From NCBI RefSeq assembly GCF_003260205.1, contig NZ_QERF01000002.1:310001-374000 (forward strand): a DNA stretch of 64,000 bases, read 5' to 3'. The DNA comes from Winogradskyella tangerina (GTDB lineage: Bacteria > Bacteroidota > Bacteroidia > Flavobacteriales > Flavobacteriaceae). This document shows positions 7,951-16,541 of this stretch, piece by piece. A program made the position numbers and the translations under genes. Below the pieces are notes generated by a model that saw nothing but the letters and a program-made list of their open reading frames with translations, did not search any database and had not been told where the DNA came from. Every line of letters starts with the position of its first letter. Position 1 is the first letter of the stretch.

Positions 7951-9642
7951 TTATCTTACTAGCTTTTTATACTTTATACGTTTAGGCATAATATCGCCTC
8001 CTAAACGCTTCTTCTTATTTTCTTCATAATCGCTAAAGCCACCTTCAAAGAAATAGACTTGAGAATCTCCTTCAAAGGCGAGTATATGCGTACATATTCT
8101 GTCTAAGAACCATCTATCGTGACTAATAACAACTGCACAACCAGCAAAGTTTTCCAAACCTTCTTCTAATGCTCTTAATGTATTGACATCTAAATCATTA
8201 GTTGGCTCATCTAAAAGTAGAACATTACCTTCTTCTTTTAAGGTCATAGCCAAATGCAAGCGGTTTCTTTCACCACCAGATAGTAAACTTACCTTTTTAT
8301 TTTGTTCGCTACCCGAAAAGTTAAATCGACTCAAATAAGCTCTTGAGTTGACTTGTCGGCCACCCATCATCACCAATTCTTGTTCATCACTGAAATTTTG
8401 CCATATGGTTTTTTCAGGATCGATATTAGCATGCTTCTGATCTACATAGGCGATCTTAGCTGTCTCACCAACTTTGAATTCACCTTTATCAGGAGTTTCT
8501 TCTCCCATGATCATTCTAAAAATGGTGGTCTTCCCTGCTCCGTTCGGACCAATAACACCAACAATTCCGGCTTGAGGTAAATTGAAATTGAGATCGTCGT
8601 ACAATAATTTGTCATCATATCCTTTAGCAACTCCGATTGCTTCTATAACATTGGTTCCCAGTCTAGGACCATTTGGTATATAGATCTCTAACTTCTCATC
8701 GAGTTGCTTTTGATCTTGGTTCATCAGTTTATCGTAGTTCTTCAAACGTGCTTTTTGCTTTGTTTGACGCCCTTTTGCTCCTTGACGAACCCACTCTAGC
8801 TCTCGCTCCAATGTTTTCTGGCGCTTTGATGCCGATTTACTTTCTTGTGCCAAACGTTTCGATTTCTGGTCTAGCCAAGAGGAATAATTACCTTTCCACG
8901 GAATACCTTCTCCTCGATCGAGTTCTAAAATCCAACCAGCAACATTATCTAAAAAGTATCTATCGTGTGTTACGGCTATAACCGTGCCCTTGTATTGTGC
9001 TAAATGATGTTCTAACCAATGAACAGATTCTGCGTCTAAGTGGTTGGTAGGCTCATCTAAAAGAAGTACATCAGGTTCTTGTAGCAATAAACGGCACAGG
9101 GCCACACGGCGACGTTCACCACCAGAAAGGACACTAATCTTTTTATCGCCATCAGGTGTGCGTAGTGCATCCATAGCGATTTCTAATTTGGTATCTAATT
9201 CCCAAGCATTAGAAGCATCTATTTGATCTTGAAGCTCGGCTTGGCGATTCATTAGTTTTTCCATTTTGTCTGGATCGCTATAAACTTCTTCTAGACCAAA
9301 CTGTTCGTTTATACTATTGTATTCATCTAGAATTGCCACCGTTTCAGCAGCGCCTTCTTTAACGACATCCATAACAGTCTTCTCATCATCGAGTTGCGGC
9401 TCTTGTTCTAGATAACCAACCGTATAATCTTGTGAAAAAACAACATCACCCTGATAATTTTTATCTACGCCTGCAATGATCTTTAATAAGGTGGATTTAC
9501 CCGAACCATTTAAACCTAGAATACCAATTTTAGCACCATAGAAAAAACTGAGGTAAATATTTTTGAGTACTGGTGTATTTGCCGATTGAAATGTCTTGGT
9601 TACACCAGCCATTGAAAAAATGACTTTCTTATCGTCGCTCAT
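7951..9642 (-). CDS. ettA: energy-dependent translational throttle protein EttA (ABC-F)
   Basis: An ABC-F ATPase of 563 residues without membrane segments. EttA binds the ribosomal E site and gates the first elongation steps according to the ATP/ADP ratio. Two complete nucleotide-binding domains are visible. The first has Walker A GLNGSGKS (residues 43-50) and signature LSGGERRRVAL. The second has GPNGAGKT and LSGGERNRLHL. Both have the LLLDEPTNHLD / LLLDEPTNDLD Walker B typical of ABC-F. The arm and linker are of EttA length. The next gene starts 2 bp upstream and encodes the small membrane protein often found beside ettA in flavobacteria. Confidence 0.95.
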   Translation of the reverse strand: MSDDKKVIFSMAGVTKTFQSANTPVLKNIYLSFFYGAKIGILGLNGSGKSTLLKIIAGVDKNYQGDVVFSQDYTVGYLEQEPQLDDEKTVMDVVKEGAAETVAILDEYNSINEQFGLEEVYSDPDKMEKLMNRQAELQDQIDASNAWELDTKLEIAMDALRTPDGDKKISVLSGGERRRVALCRLLLQEPDVLLLDEPTNHLDAESVHWLEHHLAQYKGTVIAVTHDRYFLDNVAGWILELDRGEGIPWKGNYSSWLDQKSKRLAQESKSASKRQKTLERELEWVRQGAKGRQTKQKARLKNYDKLMNQDQKQLDEKLEIYIPNGPRLGTNVIEAIGVAKGYDDKLLYDDLNFNLPQAGIVGVIGPNGAGKTTIFRMIMGEETPDKGEFKVGETAKIAYVDQKHANIDPEKTIWQNFSDEQELVMMGGRQVNSRAYLSRFNFSGSEQNKKVSLLSGGERNRLHLAMTLKEEGNVLLLDEPTNDLDVNTLRALEEGLENFAGCAVVISHDRWFLDRICTHILAFEGDSQVYFFEGGFSDYEENKKKRLGGDIMPKRIKYKKLVR

Positions 9643-9644
9643 AA

Positions 9645-9827
9645 TTAAACTCGTCCTTTTAAAGCATTAAACACCCACGCAATTGCAAAAAAACCAATGC
9701 CTACGGTTGCAAAACCCCATCCTGCGACATCGTCGTATCGGTATGCTCCCATTAGTATTAATAAAACACCCATTATAATCATGAGCACAGTAGCCCATGC
9801 AAGTACGGTATTCTTGTTCATTGCCAT
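9645..9827 (-). CDS. CAL67264-family small membrane protein
   Basis: About 60 residues with two hydrophobic spans (AWATVLMIIMGVLLILMGAY and GWGFATVGIGFFAIAWVF), ending in ALKGRV. It resembles the small flavobacterial family named after CAL67264. The reading frame can be extended upstream to 9893, but the extra residues are atypical, so I place the start at the ATG at 9827 (MAMNKNTV), with the ATG at 9821 as the alternative. It ends 2 bp before ettA, so the two are probably co-transcribed. The function is unknown. Confidence 0.8.
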   Translation of the reverse strand: MAMNKNTVLAWATVLMIIMGVLLILMGAYRYDDVAGWGFATVGIGFFAIAWVFNALKGRV

Positions 9828-9881
9828 AATCTTATAATTTTTTTGAAAGTTAGTTGAAACACAAATATCGTGATAAAAACC

Positions 9882-9916
9882 AAAAAAAAGCATTCTTAAA
9901 CAAGAATGCTTTTTTT
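9882..9916. terminator. intrinsic terminator after pirin gene
   Basis: A-tract, stem GCATTCTT / AAGAATGC, then a T-tract. It lies just beyond the stop of the pirin gene at 9942 and upstream of the CAL67264 gene. Confidence 0.85.
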
Positions 9917-9941
9917 AATGCTTCAAAATGAATTGAATAAT

Positions 9942-10658
9942 TTAACTCATCGGAACTTCAATAATAACTAAATCAGAATCTTTATGCGCCGATATTTGTA
10001 CCTTATCTGTTTCAGAAATACCTACTGCATCTCGTTTGTTTAAATGCGTGTCTGCAGCATTTATTTCGCCATCTGCTACAAAAACATAAAGTCCATTATT
10101 TGGTGATCTCAAGTCAATATTCAAACTATGATGAGCCTCTAAGTGACTCCTATAAATATAAGCTTGCTGACTTATAGGCAAGGCTTCACCTTCTAATTTG
10201 TCTTTCGGAGCGACTACAGTTTGAAGTTGATTACGTTTACCTGAATCTGAAAACTCACGTTGTTCATAATTAGGTTCTACGCTCATTTCCTCTGGAATGA
10301 TCCACAATTGAAGAAAATTAACTTCATCTGTTTTGCTGTCGTTAAATTCTGAATGTGTTAATCCAGTACCAGCACTCATTACCTGAACTTCACCTACTTC
10401 AATAGCGCGTTTATTCCCCATACTATCTTTGTGTGAAAGTGCGCCTTTAAGCGGAATGGAAATGATCTCCATGTTTTGATGTGGATGTGTACCGAAGCCC
10501 ATTTTCGGCTGCACTACGTCGTCATTTAGTACGCGAAGCATACCAAAATTCATTCGTTCTGGATCTTGATATCCTGCGAAGCTAAAGGTATGGTGTGATT
10601 TCAACCATCCGTGATCTGCATATCCTCTTGTATCTGCTTTGTGAATTATAGTTTTCAT
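9942..10658 (-). CDS. pirin family protein (YhhW-like)
   Basis: A bicupin of the pirin family, 238 residues. Seen: the pirin N-terminus GWLKSHHTFSFAGY, then the metal-binding cupin motif FGTHPHQNMEIISI with GALSHKDSMGN, and MSAGTGLTHSEFN, which carries the later ligands. Some family members are quercetin 2,3-dioxygenases (YhhW); others sense redox. Its start lies about 25 bp after the stop of a second pirin gene on the same strand, so the two are a tandem paralogous pair, probably under the palindrome at 11574. The substrate is not predictable from sequence. Confidence 0.9.
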   Translation of the reverse strand: MKTIIHKADTRGYADHGWLKSHHTFSFAGYQDPERMNFGMLRVLNDDVVQPKMGFGTHPHQNMEIISIPLKGALSHKDSMGNKRAIEVGEVQVMSAGTGLTHSEFNDSKTDEVNFLQLWIIPEEMSVEPNYEQREFSDSGKRNQLQTVVAPKDKLEGEALPISQQAYIYRSHLEAHHSLNIDLRSPNNGLYVFVADGEINAADTHLNKRDAVGISETDKVQISAHKDSDLVIIEVPMS

Positions 10659-10683
10659 ATGAATTTATTTTTAATGTTTATAT

Positions 10684-11556
10684 TTAATTTACTGGTAAAA
10701 ATCCCATTTTACCCATTTGATAATCGCGCATGGCCTCTAGCAATTCTGTTTGCGTATTCATCACATAAGGTCCATAAGTTGCTACTTCTTCCTTTAAAGG
10801 TTCACCCGAAAGAAATAAAAGCAAGCTATCAGATTGCGCTTCTAAGGTAAATCCGTCGCCATCCTGATGGAAATACACAAGTTGATCTTCGTTCAAACTT
10901 AAAGTGACTTGGTCATTTATTTTAACCGTGCCTTTTAGCAAATACAGCATTCCTTGATGTGAAGATTGAAAATTAATGGTTTCTACTCCACCTTGCTTCG
11001 CCTCGATCATAAATGCATTAACGGCAGTTTGTGTAACTATTTTTCCTGTCTTTCCGGCTAATGCACCAGCAATGATCTTTGTATTTATTTTACCATCTGA
11101 TGAGTTAACAACTTCAAAGTCTTCGCTTTTTGCGTGTTGATAATTGGGTTGCATCATTTTCTTTTCTGAAGGTAGATTCAACCACAGCTGAATACCTTCA
11201 ATAGTGCCTCCACGATTCACAAATTCCTTTGTTGGTCCTTCAGCATGAATAATACCTCGTCCGGCGGTAGTCCATTGTACATCACCTGCCTTTACTACGC
11301 TTTCATTGCCGAGCGAATCGCGATGTAATTGTTCACCCTGCACCAAGAATGTTACAGGCTCAAATCCACGATGCGGATGTGGACCAAGATCGAAAGGATT
11401 CTTCTCCGGACTTATATCGTAAGGACCATAATGATGTAACAAAATAAATGGATCAATCATATCTATTTGCTGCGTTGGCAGTGGTTGACGTAGTCTGATT
11501 GGACCCATATTTACAAAGTCGCTACGCCCTATTCGTTTTATTGAATTTGTTTTCAT
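10684..11556 (-). CDS. pirin family protein (second paralogue)
   Basis: A bicupin pirin of about 290 residues from the chosen start. Motifs: DPFILLHHYGP, then LGPHPHRGFEPVTFLVQG with the metal His ligands, LHRDSLGN and TAGRGIIHAEGP. The open frame reaches 11613, but starts above 11571 lie inside or beyond a perfect 24-bp palindrome, so I take the ATG at 11556 (MKTNSIKRIG) or 11571. It is downstream of the MarR gene on the same strand. With the azoreductase and FMN reductase upstream, the setting points to a quinone or electrophile stress response, which is inference. Confidence 0.9.
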   Translation of the reverse strand: MKTNSIKRIGRSDFVNMGPIRLRQPLPTQQIDMIDPFILLHHYGPYDISPEKNPFDLGPHPHRGFEPVTFLVQGEQLHRDSLGNESVVKAGDVQWTTAGRGIIHAEGPTKEFVNRGGTIEGIQLWLNLPSEKKMMQPNYQHAKSEDFEVVNSSDGKINTKIIAGALAGKTGKIVTQTAVNAFMIEAKQGGVETINFQSSHQGMLYLLKGTVKINDQVTLSLNEDQLVYFHQDGDGFTLEAQSDSLLLFLSGEPLKEEVATYGPYVMNTQTELLEAMRDYQMGKMGFLPVN

Positions 11557-11573
11557 TGTTTTATTTGTCATTA

Positions 11574-11597
11574 AAATATTTTCCATGGAAAATATTT
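11574..11597. promoter_or_regulatory. perfect 24-bp palindrome, candidate MarR operator
   Basis: Every base pairs about the centre between 11585 and 11586; the half-site is AAATATTTTCCA. It lies between the MarR gene and the second pirin gene, right at the pirin start. A close relative (TTATTTTCCAAGGAATATAA) is upstream of the azoreductase. Size and symmetry fit a MarR dimer site. Confidence 0.65.
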
Positions 11598-11612
11598 GAT
11601 TAAAAAAATGCA

Positions 11613-12050
11613 CTATCGCATTTTATCTAAGAGATCGCTTAATTGTTTGGCTTCTTCTTCATTCAAATTTTTAAGTAACTCTTTATTTAAAGTGTTAGGT
11701 ATAGACTTCAATAAGTCAATGCCTTCCTGAGTAATGGCGATCTTTACTACACGTCTGTCGTGTTCTGAAGGTAGTCGCTCTATATAATTTTTAGCACAAA
11801 GTTTATCCATTAGTCGCGTTGCGTTTGGAGAACGCTCTAGCATGCGATCCTTTATGGTTTGAACATTTAATGGCTCACCTGCACCTCGTAATATTCTCAG
11901 GATATTATATTGTTGGGGTGAAATACCAAAAGTTTTGAAATGTTCGTTTTGACAACTATTTATCCAATTGGCTGTGTAAATAATGTTGAGTAAAGCTTTT
12001 ACTCTATTATTTTCAAACTTTGAATTGATATCTTTTGCTAAATCTCCCAT
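11613..12050 (-). CDS. MarR family transcriptional regulator
   Basis: A winged-helix MarR protein of 145 residues. The recognition region is LNVQTIKDRM...SPNATRLMDKL and the wing is EHDRRVVKIAIT. It has two cysteines, near residues 33 and 85; MarR proteins of the redox type use such residues as switches, so quinone or thiol sensing is possible. It is the last gene of an azoreductase, FMN reductase, GNAT, MarR run in which the gaps are 1-9 bp. Autoregulation is suggested by two matching palindromes in the cluster. The direct target list is inferred. Confidence 0.9.
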   Translation of the reverse strand: MGDLAKDINSKFENNRVKALLNIIYTANWINSCQNEHFKTFGISPQQYNILRILRGAGEPLNVQTIKDRMLERSPNATRLMDKLCAKNYIERLPSEHDRRVVKIAITQEGIDLLKSIPNTLNKELLKNLNEEEAKQLSDLLDKMR

Positions 12051-12051
12051 T

Positions 12052-12333
12052 CTAAAATCTTACATCGTTGTATTCGCTACGCTTTCTAAAAACAGCATTT
12101 GCAAATGGACAAAGAGGCATAATCTTCAAGTTATTTTCTCTTGCAAAAAGCACTGCTGCTTCAACCAATTTATAACCTACACCCTGACCTTTCAAAGATT
12201 CATCAACTTCAGTATGATCAATAATAATCTTATCTGAACCTGCATAACTATAGGTCATAAGTCCTAATTTACTACCGTCTACTTCGTAGTAAAACTCACC
12301 TTTCTTTTCGTTTTCTAACTGTTGTATTTTCAT
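12052..12333 (-). CDS. GNAT family N-acetyltransferase (YjdJ-like, short)
   Basis: A 93-residue minimal GNAT domain. The acetyl-CoA loop is visible as ESLKGQGVGYKLVEAAVLFA, preceded by a strand with IIDHTEVD and followed by IMPLCPFA. This is the one-domain YjdJ-like type, for which the acceptor is usually unknown. It starts 2 bp after the FMN reductase stop and ends 1 bp before the MarR start, so it is clearly part of that operon. Confidence 0.9.
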   Translation of the reverse strand: MKIQQLENEKKGEFYYEVDGSKLGLMTYSYAGSDKIIIDHTEVDESLKGQGVGYKLVEAAVLFARENNLKIMPLCPFANAVFRKRSEYNDVRF

Positions 12334-12335
12334 GA

Positions 12336-12866
12336 TTACAGACTTTCTTCAAATTGTTTAACTTCTTCTAAAAGTGCTTCGTTTAATTCTGAATTAATAA
12401 TCTTTCCGTCTTGAAAATTAATTCCAAAAGACGGTAGAGAAAACTTTCCCACAATATTGGCATCGTGTCGAGGGAAGCGATCAGAAGCCATTGCCAAAAC
12501 TGACGCACCTCCTCTTCCACCTGGAGAGGTCGCCATAAGTAACATTGGTTTACCCAAAAAGGTTTTTTGTTCTACTCGCGATGCCCAATCAAATACATTT
12601 TTAAAGGCTCCTGAATAAGCACCATTATATTCTGCTAAGGATAATACAATACCATCTGCATTTCTAATTTCATCAACAAAAGCAATGGCTTCCTCAGGAT
12701 GACCGTTTTCTTTTTCCCTATCGGAACTGTAAATAGGCATTTCAAAATCATTAAGATCCAAAACCTTTACCTCTACATCACTTACTTGGCTCGCCGCATA
12801 AGTTGCGAGTTGTTTGTTAATTGAGGTACTGCTATTACTTCCTGCAAATGCAATAATTTTTTTCAT
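12336..12866 (-). CDS. NADPH-dependent FMN reductase
   Basis: A flavodoxin-like reductase of 176 residues. The N-terminal flavin phosphate loop is AFAGSNSSTSIN and the second flavin contact is SLAEYNGAYSGAFKNVFDW. The family reduces FMN, quinones, azo dyes or chromate with NAD(P)H. It is separated by 9 bp from the azoreductase upstream, and two flavin reductases in one operon with a MarR regulator suggest detoxification of quinones or other electrophiles. Confidence 0.92.
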   Translation of the reverse strand: MKKIIAFAGSNSSTSINKQLATYAASQVSDVEVKVLDLNDFEMPIYSSDREKENGHPEEAIAFVDEIRNADGIVLSLAEYNGAYSGAFKNVFDWASRVEQKTFLGKPMLLMATSPGGRGGASVLAMASDRFPRHDANIVGKFSLPSFGINFQDGKIINSELNEALLEEVKQFEESL

Positions 12867-12875
12867 GATCTGGTT

Positions 12876-13466
12876 TTAGGCTAATTGTAATTCTTTAATT
12901 TGATTATCTGCTTTTTCTTGCTTCGATTCAGCATCGAACATCAATTGATCTAATTTAATCATTTCTATATCGGTAATTCCAATAAAACCAAGGAAATGTC
13001 TAATATACTTTCCAGCGAAATCAATATCACTATCAATTTGAGTTCCACCACTACTAATTACTACGTAAGCCTTCTTGTCTTTAAGTAGCCCCACTGGTCC
13101 ATTTTCAGTATATTGAAAGGTTAATCCTGCTCTGGCAATTAAATCAAAATAGGCTTTTAAAGAAGCGGGCACAGAAAAATTATAAATTGGTGCAGAGATA
13201 ATAATGGTATCCGCTTCGATGAGTTCATCGACCAACTCTTGCGATTTTCTTAGTGCATCTACCTGTGATTCTGTTCGTTCACCCTTCACAAATAATGAGG
13301 CTAACATTTCTTCATTCAGAAATGGTATATCTGAATATGTTGTATGTCTTTCAACAATACTAACTTCATCTTCAACCTCTTTTATACGGTCTATTAATTT
13401 TTCGGCATAGCCAGTAGAAATCGAACTTTGTCTGTTACTACTCGAATTGATATTTAATATTTTCAT
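12876..13466 (-). CDS. azoR: FMN-dependent NADH-azoreductase
   Basis: An AzoR/AcpD-type flavoprotein of 196 residues that reduces azo compounds and quinones with NADH. Seen: the flavin loop NINSSSNRQSSIS, the family motif APIYNFSVPASLKAYFDLI and the isoalloxazine contact VISSGGTQ. It is the first gene of the operon with FMN reductase, GNAT and MarR. An imperfect palindrome resembling the one ahead of the pirin gene lies about 45 bp upstream of its start, where a repressor would act. Confidence 0.92.
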   Translation of the reverse strand: MKILNINSSSNRQSSISTGYAEKLIDRIKEVEDEVSIVERHTTYSDIPFLNEEMLASLFVKGERTESQVDALRKSQELVDELIEADTIIISAPIYNFSVPASLKAYFDLIARAGLTFQYTENGPVGLLKDKKAYVVISSGGTQIDSDIDFAGKYIRHFLGFIGITDIEMIKLDQLMFDAESKQEKADNQIKELQLA

Positions 13467-13509
13467 GATACATGTTTTTAATTACAGAACAAATCTACAA
13501 TAAATAAAT

Positions 13510-13533
13510 TTATTTTCCAAGGAATATAATTCC
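13510..13533. promoter_or_regulatory. imperfect palindromes upstream of azoR, candidate MarR operator
   Basis: TTATTTTCCAAGGAATATAA (13510-13529) shares the core ATTTTCCA-GGAA with the perfect palindrome at 11574. It interlocks with a second inverted repeat GGAATATAATTCC (13521-13533). It lies in the only upstream gap of the azoR operon. Confidence 0.55.
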
Positions 13534-13623
13534 ATGTTATATATATTTAACGTTTCATTTAGAAAATAGCTTTAACATTTAAAAGTTATGTTTCGTAAAT
13601 TCGTAGCAAATAAATCTGCATTA

Positions 13624-15267
13624 ATGGATATCAAATTCAATAAAAACGAAGATCATAATAAATTACTCCTTTCCGAATTAAAGAAGCGACTCGCTAAAGT
13701 AAAGCTTGGTGGTGGTGAGAAAAGTATAGCAAAGCACCACAGCAAAGGCAAAATGACAGCTCGTGAGCGTATCGATTACCTATTAGATCCTAAGTCTAAA
13801 TCTATAGAAATCGGTGCATTTGCCGGTGAAGACATGTACAAAGACTATGGTGGTTGTCCGTCTGGAGGTGTCGTCGTAAAAATAGGATACATTAAAGGTA
13901 AGCAATGTATGGTAGTAGCTAATGACGCTACCGTAAAAGCAGGCGCCTGGTTTCCGATCACGGGAAAGAAAAATTTACGTGCACAAGAAATAGCAATCGA
14001 AAACAGATTACCTATTATTTATCTAGTGGATAGTGCTGGCGTGTTTTTACCAATGCAGGATGAGATCTTTCCTGATAAAGAACACTTTGGTCGGATTTTC
14101 AGAAATAATGCTGTGATGAGCAGTATGGGCATAACTCAAATCGCTGCTGTTATGGGAAGTTGTGTTGCTGGTGGTGCTTACCTTCCAATAATGAGTGATG
14201 AAGCCTTAATTGTTGATAAAACGGGTAGTATATTTTTAGCCGGAAGTTATTTAGTTAAGGCCGCAATCGGCGAATCAATTGATAATGAAACATTAGGTGG
14301 TGCTACAACGCATTGCGAGATTTCGGGAGTAACAGATTATAAAGCGAAAGACGATAAAGACGCCTTAGATACTATAAAAAACATCGTAGACAAAATTGGT
14401 GATTTTGATAAGGCCGGTTTTAATCGAATCAAGGCCTCAAAACCGAAAGAAAATCCAGAAGACATCTATGGCATTTTGCCTCATAGTAGAGCTGATCAGT
14501 ATGATATGAACGAAATCATCAATCGACTGGTCGACGATTCAGAATTTGAAGAATACAAAGCTGGTTACGGTCAAACTATAATTACGGGTTATGCACGGAT
14601 TGATGGTTGGGCTGTTGGTATTGTTGCGAATCAACGTCAGATTGTAAAAACCAAAGGCGCCAAAACTAAACCTAGTGAAATGCAATTTGGTGGTGTAATT
14701 TACAACGATTCGGCAGATAAGGCCACGAGGTTTATCGCTAATTGCAATCAGAAAAAAATCCCACTTGTGTTCTTACAAGATGTTACTGGATTTATGGTAG
14801 GGAGCAAATCTGAACACGGAGGTATTATTAAAGATGGTGCCAAAATGGTAAATGCTGTAAGTAATTCGGTGGTTCCAAAATTCACCATTGTTATAGGAAA
14901 TAGTTATGGTGCTGGTAATTACGCGATGTGTGGAAAGGCTTATGATCCGCGTTTAATTGTTGCGTGGCCAAGTGCTGAATTGGCAGTGATGAGTGGTAAG
15001 TCTGCTGCTAAAGTGTTGTTGCAAATTGAAACGGCTTCACTCAAAAAGAAGGGTGAAACCATAACCAAAGAAAAGGAAGAAGAACTTTTCGATAAAATTA
15101 AATCGAGATACGATAATCAAGTATCACCGTATTATGCAGCTGCTCGTTTATGGACAGACGCCATTATCGACCCATTAGATACTAGAACCTGGATAAGTAT
15201 GGGCATTGAAGCGGCCAACCATGCTCCTATTGAAAAACCTTTTAACTTAGGGGTTCTACAGGTTTAA
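13624..15267 (+). CDS. acyl-CoA carboxylase subunit beta (methylcrotonoyl-CoA carboxylase-like)
   Basis: The carboxyltransferase subunit that moves CO2 from carboxybiotin to an acyl-CoA. The sequence resembles the methylcrotonoyl-CoA branch: KGKMTARERIDYLLD, VDSAGVFLPMQDEIFPDKEH, MGSCVAGGAYLPIMSDE and, in the C-half, IVIGNSYGAGNYAMCGKAY with WPSAELAVMSG. I place the start at the ATG at 13624 (MDIKFNKNEDH); an ATG at 13588 is in frame but adds atypical residues. The biotin carboxylase/carrier subunit is not in the window. An MFS gene overlaps its stop (TAATG). Confidence 0.92.
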   Translation: MDIKFNKNEDHNKLLLSELKKRLAKVKLGGGEKSIAKHHSKGKMTARERIDYLLDPKSKSIEIGAFAGEDMYKDYGGCPSGGVVVKIGYIKGKQCMVVANDATVKAGAWFPITGKKNLRAQEIAIENRLPIIYLVDSAGVFLPMQDEIFPDKEHFGRIFRNNAVMSSMGITQIAAVMGSCVAGGAYLPIMSDEALIVDKTGSIFLAGSYLVKAAIGESIDNETLGGATTHCEISGVTDYKAKDDKDALDTIKNIVDKIGDFDKAGFNRIKASKPKENPEDIYGILPHSRADQYDMNEIINRLVDDSEFEEYKAGYGQTIITGYARIDGWAVGIVANQRQIVKTKGAKTKPSEMQFGGVIYNDSADKATRFIANCNQKKIPLVFLQDVTGFMVGSKSEHGGIIKDGAKMVNAVSNSVVPKFTIVIGNSYGAGNYAMCGKAYDPRLIVAWPSAELAVMSGKSAAKVLLQIETASLKKKGETITKEKEEELFDKIKSRYDNQVSPYYAAARLWTDAIIDPLDTRTWISMGIEAANHAPIEKPFNLGVLQV

Positions 15268-16541
15268 TGAAGGAAAGCACAAATAAAAAACAGCCTTTGT
15301 ATGTCATATTATTATTAATCTTGGCGGCAGAGGCTATTTTTATATTGCCATTTGTGTTACAACGTATTTTCCGAACGACATTTTTAGAATCCTTTGGTAT
15401 TTCGCAAATTGAAATAGGAAGCTGTTTTTCGGCCTATGGAACAGTCGCTTTGGTTAGTTATTTTTTTGGCGGACCATTAGCTGATCGATTCAAATCTCAT
15501 GTCTTGATGTCTTCGGCATTGATTCTTACAGCCTTAGGTGGGTTTTATTTAGCGACTTATCCTTCACTTTATCAGTTACATATTCTATACGGATTTTGGG
15601 GGTTTACGACCATCTTTTTGTTCTGGGCTGCGATGATCAAAGCCACAAGAATTTGGGGTGGTTCTGATAAGCAAGGTATTGCCTTTGGGTTTTTAGATGG
15701 TGGACGAGGCTTAGTTGCCGCCCTTTTTGGATCAGCTGGAGTACTAATCTTTTCACTATTTATTACAAAAGACATTGAGCTAACCTCTATAGATGAACGA
15801 CGACTAGCCTTCAAACAAGTTATGCAATTTACCTCCTTTGCTGTCTTAGCGATTGGTATTATTGTATACTTCTTTTTAAGATTTAAGGAATCTGGTGGGA
15901 TCAAGTCCGAAAAAAAGGAGAAGCTTTTAACCATTAATAATTTCAAAAAAGTGGCCCAATACCGCGCTGTTTGGTTATTAATGATCATTATTCTTTGTGC
16001 CTATTACGCTTATAAAATGACTGATTTATTTAGTCAGTATGCTGAACAAGTTATGCTTTACAACAAAATTGAGGCCGCCAAAATAGGAACCTATCTTCTA
16101 TACGTACGCCCCGTAATTGGCGTGGTTATTGGACTTTTAGCAGACAGAACACGTGCATCGTTATGGATTGTTATTGGATTTTTACTGATGACTATAACAA
16201 GCCTTATCTTTTACCTAGGTATTATTGATGACTCAAAAACCTTACTTTTTATTTTATCTATAGGAACAATGGCACTGGGTGTTTATTCAGCTCGAGTATT
16301 ATATTTTGCAACTCTTGAAGAAGCAAAAATTCCTGTTGCTCTCACAGGAACTGTAGTAGGATTTATTTCTGTGGTAGGATACACTCCCGATATTTTCGCA
16401 GGTTTGCTCATGGGTTATTTTTTAGATGCCAATGAAGGTGTTTTAGGTCTGCAACATGCCTTTGGTATTATGGGCATATTCACCTTTGTAGGATTAGTTG
16501 CCTCCTTCATTTTCTACCGACATCAAAAAACGACATCCTAA
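15267..16541 (+). CDS. MFS transporter
   Basis: A 424-residue integral membrane protein with about 12 hydrophobic spans and the MFS loop 2-3 motif GGPLADRFKS. The equivalent in the second half is GLLADRTRAS. It resembles the nitrate/nitrite-porter-like or general sugar-phosphate-like branches, but the substrate cannot be read from sequence. The start overlaps the carboxylase stop by one base, so the pair is translationally coupled, perhaps moving a carboxylic acid related to the carboxylase pathway. It ends convergently with a 4-bp overlap on the M24 peptidase gene. Confidence 0.88.
   Translation: MKESTNKKQPLYVILLLILAAEAIFILPFVLQRIFRTTFLESFGISQIEIGSCFSAYGTVALVSYFFGGPLADRFKSHVLMSSALILTALGGFYLATYPSLYQLHILYGFWGFTTIFLFWAAMIKATRIWGGSDKQGIAFGFLDGGRGLVAALFGSAGVLIFSLFITKDIELTSIDERRLAFKQVMQFTSFAVLAIGIIVYFFLRFKESGGIKSEKKEKLLTINNFKKVAQYRAVWLLMIIILCAYYAYKMTDLFSQYAEQVMLYNKIEAAKIGTYLLYVRPVIGVVIGLLADRTRASLWIVIGFLLMTITSLIFYLGIIDDSKTLLFILSIGTMALGVYSARVLYFATLEEAKIPVALTGTVVGFISVVGYTPDIFAGLLMGYFLDANEGVLGLQHAFGIMGIFTFVGLVASFIFYRHQKTTS

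Noticed and set aside
8673..8981. Open frame on the plus strand inside ettA
   Set aside because: It is antisense to a strongly conserved ABC-F gene, has no family features and no start signal; a shadow frame.
10611..10850. Plus-strand frame across the pirin genes
   Set aside because: Antisense to two conserved pirin genes; shadow frame.
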